DNA of 64,000 nt, taken from positions 35,384,001-35,448,000 of the forward strand of contig NC_073353.2 of the NCBI RefSeq assembly GCF_027580225.2, read 5' to 3'. A program made the position numbers and the translations under genes. The DNA is from Misgurnus anguillicaudatus (taxonomy: Eukaryota > Chordata > Actinopteri > Cypriniformes > Cobitidae). Of this stretch, positions 47,301-59,000 are shown one piece after another (position 1 is the stretch's first letter; every line of letters begins with the position of its first letter). A model generated the notes under the pieces. It saw only the letters and a program-made list of their open reading frames with translations. It did not search any database and was not told the DNA's origin.

Positions 47301-50300
47301 TAATGTTATTATAACCTAAAGATGCTATGTGAAAGGTTTGTAACAGAAAATAGTGGTTTTCGTCTTGTCACTTTCTTGGTATAGAAAAAACATCTTTACT
47401 CAAATTAGTCAAAATGGATTTTTTGCGTTTTGCAACCAAACTCTTCATATGAAGACTCTGGAGAAATAAATTCTTCATCCTCATCAGACATTATAAAATA
47501 CTCAGAGCTGTTATCCTTGCAAATGGAGGTAGCAAAGAGGACTAAATGGGGGGGGGGTGCAATAATTGTGGCCAACGTCTGTTTGAGGAAAAAATAGGAT
47601 GTGATTTTCACTTTCAAATATTGTTTATCAATAAACATAGTATTTCTGTGAATTTTTTTAATTAAAGCTCAAAAGGAGAAATATTTTACCAAGGGTGCCA
47701 ATATTTTGTCCACAACTGTACATGCATTTCTGCATTCGACCTCTGGTTTTGTTGCACTGCAACTCCAAAATCTGATTTATTTTCCCAATCTGATCTTCAT
47801 CACTGACTTACAATGTCATTTAGCAAGTAATGAAATCTGAATTATTCATTTAGACAGTGTGCTTAACATGCATCTATAGTAAATAGGTTGCCATAGTAAT
47901 GATTAAAGGGGACAGAGAATTAAAAAAATTTTTTACCTTGTCTTTGTTGAATAATGGTAGTCTACCCACATTCACAAACATACAAAAAGTGCTAAACATG
48001 CTAAACATCTCAGTCTCATAGAAATTCCTCTTTTAGAAATGTCAGCCAGAAAACAGCCCAATCTGAAAAACTGATGCTTATGACATCACAGGCATCTAAC
48101 TGCCCCTCCACTTTAAAATAATTGGCTAAATTTTTTGAGTGGCAGCAAAGTCAGCCAATCAGTAATGAGATTGCAAGTTAAGCCAGTAGGTGCAAAAACA
48201 ATTGTGTGAAATCCCCCACCCTAATAGAGCTATCTGAGAGAGGTTTTTAGGAAGCTTCTAAGGCATTACAGACCCAAACAAAAAATGTTTTGTCTATATG
48301 TCACATCACAGAACAAGGATAAATACTCCGTTCAATCATTCTATGTCACCTTTAAATAACAGCATAATGGTACAACAGAGTGTCATTGCAGAAAGGACTA
48401 ACAACTGGGAATATATACTATACTATAATTAGTTCATGTCCATAATGACATTTTGCATCATGTGAACCTCAAAACGGTATTTACTTTTCATCTTCACAGC
48501 GTTTACGAAAAACTGGTAGACTGTGTATGATGCAGTTGCAGCTCGTGACAGCTCTTGCGAGGGGCGCAAATTCAAAATATGTGTTCGTAGTGTCATTTGT
48601 GTTGCTTGTGTTTTCAAAATATGTGTTTGTTGCATCATGTGAACGATGTGCATCACGTGTTTTGTCAAAATAAGTGCCTGCTGCACACGCGTCAAAACCG
48701 TTTATGATCAAAGAGACGCTCACGTTCACAAAATGCACGCAAGACACTCCCTTAACAGAGATTATGCGAGTATCTTGCAAACCCGAGCGTCTCTTTTATC
48801 ATAAACCCTTTAGACGCGTCTGCAGCAGGCACTTATTTTGCCAAGACATGTGATATAGGTTTAACAGACATGCTGAACACATTTTTCGAAATTACGAACA
48901 ACACACATGATGAGCTAAATACATTGTGACGAACTTTGCATCGTGTGCCCTCAAAGGAGTCACCGGCCGCCACTGCTATGAAAAAAACTTGAAATCCAGT
49001 TTATCCATTCAGAATGAAATGCATTAACATTAATCTGTTTTATGTGTTTTGTGTGATCTAATGAATGTGGTTTGGGTCCATTTGATCAAAATCATAGTTA
49101 TGTTTAACATCAAACAACTAACCAGTTCTGTTTTTGCAAATGGGAAAATCCTCTGTGGCTATTAGAGGTTATGTGTGTTTACATGATGTGTGTTTTACAC
49201 ACCTATCTGAGACTGAGCAATCATGGTGGCTTTCCGATCACACAGTGGAGAAAACGGCAGTCCTAATTCGGCCTCCTTGTCACCCTGTGGAAAAAACAAA
49301 AGAATCAGAAACAATTGAGGAGCTTAGACATGAAACGCCACCTTCATCAAAGCCAATGCTCTCGGCACGTATTATACCTAATCAAAAACTTTAGCTTCAA
49401 ATCCACTAAATCCCAGCCTCAGGCTATTCAGAAATACCGCTTTTTTGGAAGAATATATTAAGAGTCTGATAAAAATGCTAACTTACAAAAAACATGTCAG
49501 ATGCACTTAGAGGGTTTTGCATCTGAGCTCTTCAATTACTCACTCGTGCTTGTTAAAAGGCTTTTAAATCTTCTCATAAAAGTTCCTCTTTTCTTCATTG
49601 TGCCGGAGAAGAGAAGCAGATGGCAAGCACGAGTCTATTTAGACTCTCTTAGATTACTAAGACAAGTAGATTTTAAAAATGTACTAAAAGTGGCACAAAT
49701 ATGCAAATTATCAATTGGTGGTGTATTTACAAAAAATTGCTGATTCTATATTATGACCAATTCATTGTTGCATGTTCATATTTTTCTCTCAAAAATAAAA
49801 GTGCCATATAAGAACGTTTGACATCCGAAATAAAGCGTCTGTTTCAGTGAAAAAGAGTTCTTTAGATTATAAAAAGGTAAGAAAGAAATGGTTCTACTAA
49901 GAACCGTTGACTGAATGGTTCTTTGTGGACTCAAAAATGGCTGTTATGACCCTTTTTAGCATCATTATTTTTAAGACACCCCTTCAAAATGAACTTCACC
50001 CCAAATGGATTCCAGTTTACACCCTATAGGATGATAATTTTGTGCGTGTACCTGTCTGAAGAACTCCTCCATCAGGGCCTGCGTCCATCTGTAGTGCATC
50101 TTCCAGCCCTTAGCAGGGTGGCTGATATCTGCCGCGTGGAGCATTAGAGACAGGGCTTTAGCCTTGTCTATGCTGAAAGACACACTGACAGCTTCACCAG
50201 TCAAATAAAAATACATTTACACTAATGTTCATGCATTTGCCAGAGTTCATGATACGCATTTTTTTATCACATGTGTTTTCCTTAAAAATTGAACACACAA

Positions 50301-51247
50301 CCTTTTGCTGCTACAAAATGCTTTACTAACCACAAAACCAGTCATAATTCACAAGTATATTTGTAGCAATAGACAACTTTATCGAGCCAAAATGATCGAT
50401 TTTTCTTTTATGCTAAAAATGATTAGGATATTAAGTGAAGATCATGTTCCATTAGGCCTGTCATGGTAGCTACTTTTCATAGGTCAGTTAATTGCCCCAG
50501 AAATAATGATGATAGTCCATAGTATTGTCTTTTTAAGACCATTTAGTGTCACTGATTAGATATGACAATAAAATAGCATAATAATTCAAGTACATCCTTT
50601 CTAAGAACACAACTTTGATTTTTAAAGAATATTAAGATAAAAATATTAAATATTAATATGAAATTGGAATGCAAGAAAAAATTATATTCTTAATATTTAC
50701 AACATAAATAAATATTATAAAATATGCATTTCAATTTTAAATAGCTACACTGTAAAAAATGTCTGTAGAAATTACAGTATTACTGGGTATTACTGGCAAC
50801 TAGCTGCCAGTAACTTACTGTAGATTTTACATTTATGTTATTTACTGGCAACATTTTGTTCAAAGTTAAATGAACATGAAACATTTTCAGACTTTATCTT
50901 CTACAGTAAGTTACTGGCAACCAGCTGCAAAATTACAGCAAATTTTTTACAGTGAATTGTTGTATAAATCCCAGCTTCACAGGGTTAAGTGCTTTAGATA
51001 AGTGTTTAATCTGATCTAGGGACTAGGTGTTATGGTTATGTTTCAGATGACTTTCAATTTGTATAACTCTTTTCATTGCCTAAGTTTTTGAACAGAGTAG
51101 AGATGCTGGCTTGTTAACATTAATTTCCTCTTCTCACGTCGGAGATGCGGGTTGTAACTTTAAAAATTGGATGCATTCTTTCAAACTGTATATTCACCAT
51201 AAAAACACGAAATTTCAGCTTGAGTAGCTTTCTCTTCTCCTGACACT

Positions 51248-51308
<61 letters not shown>

Positions 51309-54300
51309 TCTAAAATGCTAATGAAACAAACACACATGTAAACACTATGGTAATTTATCGCCTATTAAAAAAAGTACCAATGTCATGTTAATCTATTGCT
51401 CGATAAGTCGATATAGTCATTATTGCGACAGGCCTATGTTCCATGAAAATATTTTGTACATTTCCTACCATAAATATATCAAAAGTTTATTTATGTGAGT
51501 GGATGAATTTTATGGACATTTTAATGGATTTTCAAGTACTTCATTTGGACAACTTTAAAGGTGATGTTCTCAATATTTGGATTTTTTGCACCCTTAGATT
51601 CCAAATTTTCAAATTTTATACCTCGGCCAAATATTGTCCTATCCTAACAAACCATGCAGAAATGGAAGGCTTATTTAAAGCTTAACTTTTTAGATTATGC
51701 ATAAATCTGTATAAATTAAAAAGAAAAAACCTTATGACTTGTTTTCTGGTCCAGGGTCAGAGGGAAAATAGTTGCGTGATTTTTAAATACCACTTATCAA
51801 GCGAACAGATTGTTAAAGGAATAATCCACTTAAAGGAGCATTTCACCCGTAGAAACATTAATCTTTATTGAAAGTGCGTCATATTTGTAGTGGAAATGTA
51901 ACATACATTTTGAATTTGGTGCCTATTTGACAGAGAAAAGGGGTGTTTGTAGTCTCACCCCCTCAACAAAGATATTGGACTTCCTTCTTTCAATGATGCA
52001 AAAATGATGATTTTTACATCATTGAAAGAAGGAAGTGAAACACTGAAATCTGTATTTCTCCTGTCTTAGCGGCAACTGAGAAAATGATGCACGACCATTC
52101 AAAAACATGACTGGGGTTCTAACTATACAAAGCTTAATGCAAATGGGTAAAGTGTCCCTTTAAAAAAAATCCTAATAATTTAATCACCCCCATGTCGTCC
52201 AAAATGTTGATGTCTACATCATATTGTGATGTATGAGCTTGTTGTGCGTTTTTCCTGTATCTTTTGAATACCGCTGGACCAAAAATTGCCCGGAAGGAAT
52301 TTAAATAAACCTTGACCTTTCTTTGTTCAGTCAAGAAGAAATTAAGTTTTTTGAGGAAAACATTCCAGGATTTTTTTCCAATTTAATAGACTTTATTGGA
52401 CCCCAACGGTTAACAGTTTCAATGCAGTTTAAATATGCAGTTTCAACGCAGCTTCAAAGGGCTCTAAATTATCCCAAACGAGGCATAAGGGTCTTATCTT
52501 GCAAAACGATTTTTCATTTTCGGCAATAAAAATAAAAAATATGCAATTTTAAACCCCAACTTCTTGTCTTGCACCAGCCGTGTGACCCTACCTAATGCGT
52601 AAGCATGTCGAAAGGTCCTGCACGAACAGTGTATACAAGTGTGGAGAAAGAGGACCGCTCCCATATTGTTGTACTGGAATGATACTTATTAATGTTTTAC
52701 ACAAGTGTGCGTTTCAATTTTTTGAAGTGTGACCTTTCGACGTGCTTAAGCATTACGCAATGTCACAGTGGCGCTTCACACGGCTGGTGCAAGACGAGAA
52801 GTTGTGGTTCAAAATTGTACATTTTATAACCGTTTTGCTAGATGGGTGATTCTCACGAAACCATTGAAACACCACGGCACTAATAATTTTAGCTTTAAAA
52901 TGTGTAATATAGTAACTTTAAAAAGCATCAGAATTAACACAATACTGTGTTCTACCTTGCACAATGTGTGATTTCAACATAAGAATTTATAATTGGAAAT
53001 TTTATCTCATTTTCTGCTGAAACTCTCATTACCGCAATGTGTCCGGCTGTGTTTGAACATACGTTATGTTGTAATTTAATCAAATTAACACAAAAATATT
53101 AAGAAAAAAAATAAATGGATGTTTTGCTAGACTACTTTAGATGACAGAAAAAATATTTACTGAATATTCATGTATAATAATAATGAAGAAAAATTAGGAA
53201 AATGATGTGTCCATGCCTGATGTTCTCATCCTCCGCAACACTTTTTGAGAACAGTTTAAGCACACATACAGAATTTTAATAAAGTTTGATTTTGAGTGAC
53301 CAAGCACATGGACCAGTTACTTCAAGATGGCTACCAGGTAAGATCATTTTTTTTACAGTTAATTGGAAATATTGTCTTGTCAGAATGCTTACACGACATT
53401 TTGATTATCATTACCGCAACAGATGCTTATTAAATGTTAGTTTAATTAATAGAAGCATAATACTTTGATTTTAAATGCATGTGCAGAATCTCCAAATTAT
53501 GTTCTTTCAGGTTTGTCATGTCATTTTGAAAATATGTCAGTGTTGATGTTTTCTGACTGTTGCGGTAATGAGATTTTTTAGGACTAATTTTTACAAAAAG
53601 TGTTAAATGATAAGTAAAAGTTTTTAAATTAATGTTCCCATTTACTCCAGACTTTGTTTTTCAATGTCTGGTGGGAAAAAAAGTAAATTTAAGCAATTTT
53701 TACATTTTCATGCTTGACATTTTTCAAACCAAGTTTTTGTGAGAATCACCCAGATAAGACCCTTATGCCTTGGTTGGAATCTTTTAGAGACCTTTAAGGC
53801 TGCATTGAAACTGTCAACTGTTGAGGTGCAATAAAGTGTATTAAATTGAGAAAAATTCTGAAATGTTTTTCTCAAAAAACTGAAAGACATCAGCATTTTG
53901 CATGATATGGGGGTGAGTAAATAATTAGGATTTTTTAAGAAAGGGGAATATTCCTTTAATAAAACTTTCTTTCGAACCATATTAAGTCGTACCATCATGA
54001 AGTTTTCTCTATCTTTCTCTGCAGACATTGCGATGTCAATGCTGAAACGATATGCAGCCCTACCAAATCATAGTTACTATGAACTCTGATACAGTTTTAT
54101 TACTCTCTCTCTCTCTCTCTGTGAGAGAAGTCATGCCATCACATTCATTCACACCTTTATTTTCTCACATAATCTGTCAGAACAGCAGGGGGCGTCACTC
54201 ACCCTTCAGGCTGCTGCAGTGAGTTTCTCATAGTCTTGATCTGCTGAAAATGGCAGGACATATCTGTGCTCATGACCATCTCGATCACCAGCGTACGCAG

Positions 54301-55340
54301 CTCTCTGCGGGAAACACGGCACATCAGCTCATCAGAACACAAAGTGCACACATACAACCAGAACTTTCCCACATCCAGAGTTTCCATCAAAGCCCAGCGT
54401 ACCTCCAGTCGTCTTTCGTGAGATTGACCAGGATGTTCATCTCATCTTCCTGCATCAGTCTGTAGGCTGCACTCACGTGGTGGTTTTCCAGGACAGAGCG
54501 ATCATTGTAGAGGATGGCCACTTCTGATCTGTGTAGAAACACAAAAGACTTTTCATTAAGTCATTAAGTTTAAGGAATTTCCGTATTGGCTTCATCCGAG
54601 AGTTTAGAAGGTTGCCCCTCGGTTGCAATTCACAATCTCACTGCTAAAAGTCCCACATTGCACCTTTAAAATCTAACATAAGAGTGTTTTAAATTTCTAA
54701 ATAAGCATACATCAACTTGAACTAGGGTTGTTTGCTGAATCAAATGTGCTATCGGTACGCATCCTATTCCTGGTATTTATAAATAATGATTGTCTTCTTT
54801 ATTCAGTGAGAAGGCCTGATATTTCTCAGGAGATTTTATTTTTATTCACATGAGGAATAAACCTTAGAAATGTAAGATGAGGTTGAACCTCCATCCGTGG
54901 CAATCAAAGATTGAAGTGTATGAAGTGTAATAGCTCATTTTTCTCAGTTACGAGCCTCATTCCTCAATTCCCAGCAGATCAAGCACTCCTCTAAAATAAC
55001 ACTACAGCTCAAGGAATCAAATACCCTCTTCCAGTTTTAGTCCGATGCAAAAGCAAATGTACTTCTATGAATAACAATGTTTGCAGTGGATCAACTCCCA
55101 AAATAAAATCTGCTATCGTAAAAAAAAACTCAGTCTCAAGGATCCACTGGCATTTATTAATGTGAATAAGATGCCCTTCTTGCCAGGGACTAACACAGAA
55201 CAACAACATCAATCGAGATTGTGACGTAGATTGTGCCACTGGGGACTCAGTGAATACATGATGAATTCTTCTCTCAGCTCTGTGACATCCCATCAGAAAA
55301 ACATAAACTGTTAAGAGTTTCACCAGTAGTATCTTGCTTG

Positions 55341-55372
<32 letters not shown>

Positions 55373-56012
55373 TATACTACACACACACATTCTCACATAT
55401 AGGCTCTGGTCCAAAATCTAGTGAGCAGCCCACGTAGACTGATTTTTAAGACATCAAAGATGCAAAGGCTGTTCCAAAAGGTAGATCCCATCTAAAGCCC
55501 CATTCACACTTCCAGTGACTTTGTCATTTTTTGTGTCAACACCCCCACTTCCTGTTACCAACGGTCATTCTGTCTTGTGACACTGGAAGTAGCTTAGCTT
55601 AAAATGAATGAGATCATGCCACTCTGCTGCTGCTAGTCGCTGGTGGTGTGAAGGGGTCATAATCAGGGGCGGACTGGCCATCTGGCACACCGGGCAGTTT
55701 CCCGGTGGGCCGACGTACTTTTTGGGCCGATACATCTCATACTATCTTTGTCAGAGTAGCCCAGTTAGCGTCTTTTTTTCTAGACAGACCGGCCCACTGA
55801 CATTTAAGCAGCAGCCCATTGGTTATTTTCTTTTAAGCGACATTTAGCTGGCCCAATGACTGACCAGCCCAGTCATCGTCCTTTTTTTTCCTAGATAGAC
55901 CGGCCCACGCAGCAGCAGCCCATTGGTTATTTTTTTTGAATGACATTAAGCTGCCCCAATCACCGCTTTAGTCTGTGCAAGCGAGCGTGCATCGTCGGTC
56001 AGTTCACGTGTC

Positions 56013-56072
<60 letters not shown>

Positions 56073-59000
56073 AAAACATGCAAGGGAGGCGCAGATAAAC
56101 TGCGCGACAAAAAGAAACAGACTCTTCAGGTAGATGCTGTAAAATGTGTTAAAATAACACAACTGTTTTCTTCAACTCGCGTTGCTGGTGATGATGATGG
56201 TGACGGTGGTGGCACTGGCAGCACCAGCACGCAAAGTGTCAATGAGGAAAGGGAGAGAGACGAGAGAGAAGTGAGTGTAGTCCCTGCGGTAAGCAGAACT
56301 GCTTTCAAAACACAAGTTTAGATTGATCCCCCTTGATAAAACTGAGTCAAAAACACAAAATTATGGTGATAAAGCTGCAATAAAATAATTGCACTCTTTG
56401 CTCTGTGACTACGAGAGTGTATCTGATTCGTAGATTTTTCGTTGATTGTCTGTTTCAAAACGTATAATTTCTCCTCAAGCAAAATCAAACAATCTGCTTA
56501 CAGAAAAAGATATGTTTATTGTATAACAGAACACTTGACAGATCGTGTTAAAAATCTCTATTACTGTAATCACACAAGTTTAGTTCAGTGAATGTAGTGA
56601 ATACTTTTCTGTAAGTACTGCAAGTAATAATCAGTTTAAAATATTACTGTAAGCAGCACTTGTATTTTGTAAAAAGTCAGCAATTCAATGGCAAATTTTG
56701 CCATAAGTCTAGTTTTTTACACCAAAATTTTAAATTTAAGTGATTTTGTGCATAAAACAAGCAAAAAATCTGCCAATGGGGTAAGCTAATTTTTCTTGAA
56801 TTTTTCTTGCATTTAGTGTTTAAGAAATATGTTCAAGATTTTTTTGCTTACCCCATTGGCAGATTTTTTTGCTTGTTTTATGCACAAAATCACTTAAATG
56901 TGTTATTTTTGGTCTAAAAACTAGACTTATTTTCTTGGGTCATTTTGTTCATCAAGAAAAAGCATCTTAATTTAAGAATTTTCAGATATTGAAAACAAGA
57001 CAAAAATACTAAGAACATTTTTTCTTGAAAATAATTTTTTGCAGTGTGTGTAGTGTGGGCCGGTTTGGGCCAAAATGCCAGGGCCGAATTTTTGTCCCAG
57101 TCCAGCCCTGGTCATAATTATAGGACATTATGACATTTATTCGTTACATATAGCAGATTTTATTCAAAGTGACTTAAAGGGACACTCCACTTTTTGGTTC
57201 TTTTGAACCGGTTCTTTTCAGTGAACGACTTGAATCAGTACACCTAATCGGACTGAATCGTTTAAAAAGTTTGTGTCTCGAGACAGTAATGATCCACAAG
57301 TTACTCACTTTCAGATGTGCTTGACAGTCATTCCGATTCTAATTAAGAGAGAGTAATCCGTATCTAAACTCGTAAAAGCTGACTGAACCGAGACCTGGTG
57401 AACTTTGTTGATACTGAGCACGCGCAGCAAACATACTGGTATTCCAGAGTCACCGATAAACTGAACACCTGAATCAAGAACAATTTCTATCGGACGCGTC
57501 TGACTTGATGAGCGGTTAATACTGCGCATGTGTTACTGAAAAGCACGATACAGCGATTCTCGAGTCAGGAATAGGTTGCTGCATTTATGGAGTCGCCAGT
57601 TCACTGATTTGAGAACAGTTTCTATTGGATGCGTCCGAAGAACTAATCAAAGAACTGTGGATACTGAGCAGCATGCATGAGGCAAACAGTACGGACATCA
57701 GTGAGTTGCTGTGCTAATACTATAGCCTACATGAACTAAGATGATTGACAGACATAAAGTAAGTTTATTTAATATTACCATAAAACTTACGGGAAATATA
57801 CATGGTACAGTTAATTATATTAAACACCATTTTGAATAAAATGTATTTGTTAGGTGTGTGTGTGCAGATTATATTTATATAAGTTATGAGCTTGATCATG
57901 ATTTCTGTTAAAAGTTTTTGAAAGTGCTTTAGTTGGACAACTAAATAATAATAAATTAACCATACACAACTTTACTTGAACATTTTTTAATGTATTATAC
58001 CCTCCTGGTTGATAGAATTAGATATTATGTAAAGTACGTTAAAGAACTGGTGAATCGGTTTTTTTAACCAGTTCTTTGAAACAAACTGTCCGAAAGAACT
58101 GATTCACAAAAAAAGACTTCCCATCACTACTTTTTTGAAAATATACTCATTTTCAGCTCCTCTAGAGTTAAACATTGGATTCTTACTGTTTTGGAACCCA
58201 TTTAGCCGATCTCCGGGTCTGGCGCTAGCACTTTTAGCATAGCTTAGCATAATCCATTGAATCTGATTAGACCATTAGCATTGCATCGCGCAAAAAATAA
58301 CCAAAGAGTTTCGATATTTTTCCTATTTAAAACTTGACTCTTATGTAGTTACATCGTGTACTAAGACAGACAGAAAATTTAAAGATTTTCTAGGCAGATA
58401 TGGCTAGGAACTATACTCTCAAACTGGCATAATAATCAAGAACTTTGCAGCTGTAACTAGTGATGGTCGTTTTCCAAGCACTGCTTCATGAGGCTTCGAA
58501 ACATTTACGAATCTTTTGTTTCAAATCAGTGGTTCGGAGCTTGTTTCAAACTGGCCCAAGTCACGTGATTTTAGCAAACGAGGCTTCATTACGTCATAAC
58601 TGTTTCGAAACGTTTCGAAAATCCGATGGTTCACCACTAGGGGGAGTTGATCACATGACCAGCGTCTAATATGTTTAGGTGAACTCGGGTCAGTTTTATT
58701 ATGAAAGTTCATAAAACATTTATCCTTCTGACTAATAACACCGCCATGTTGTCTACTTTTTGTTTATAGACAGATTTAATGACAAAAATGTGCATAATTA
58801 AAAGGGTAGATCGTTTTATTCATTTGTTTGCCCTAAATAAAACTAAAAACACATAATACACTTTTAAAGTGTAACTAAACCCCTGGTCAGAGCCTGACTC
58901 CACCCACTGGCAATATTTGAAAAATGCAAGAAAAGTGGGCAGATCCCAACGGAGATAGAGGGGACGAACTAAGTTCGTACCAAGTGTGTGATGAGATCGT

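Larger units (their letters stand above)
43360..47718 (+). mobile_element. 4.36-kb Tc1-like element with TA duplications, transposase decayed
   Basis: TA at 43358-43359 and 47719-47720 flanks cagttgtggccaaaaacatt...ggcacccttgg and ccaagggtgccaatattttg...ccacaactg. Near 46455 the + strand reads FPDLNHIEK, a decayed PDLNPIE motif of Tc1 transposase, and 46075-46310 is decayed DDE-domain DNA. It is enlarged by other repeats (44080-45800). In the pde1a intron between the FIDFIVEP and GDKEAELG exons. Confidence 0.8.
50453..51436. mobile_element. hAT-type element TAGGCCTGTC with 8-bp duplication
   Basis: TGTTCCAT at 50445-50452 and 51437-51444. Ends taggcctgtc and gacaggccta are exact complements. 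984 bases, containing another MITE (50748-50957) and a (CT)n tract. Confidence 0.93.
50331..51760. mobile_element. TGACCCTGGACC-family element with a nested hAT element
   Basis: Left accacaaaaccagtcataat, right gacttgttttctggtccagg then gtcag. Interrupted at 50453-51436. Confidence 0.75.
55664..57110 (+). mobile_element. hAT-type element CAGGGGCGGACTGG with 8-bp duplication
   Basis: GTCATAAT at 55656-55663 and 57111-57118. Ends caggggcggactggcc and gtcccagtccagccctg are imperfect complements. It keeps a coding exon (56067-56288), a (GA)n tract and a truncated CACTGCAAAA palindrome. Internally deleted, so not autonomous. Confidence 0.9.

Noticed and set aside
54199..54390. A start codon for a separate short protein MMETLDVGKFW...
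   Set aside because: This is pde1a intron sequence read into the LVIEMVMSTDM exon; the acceptor at 54305 marks the real boundary.
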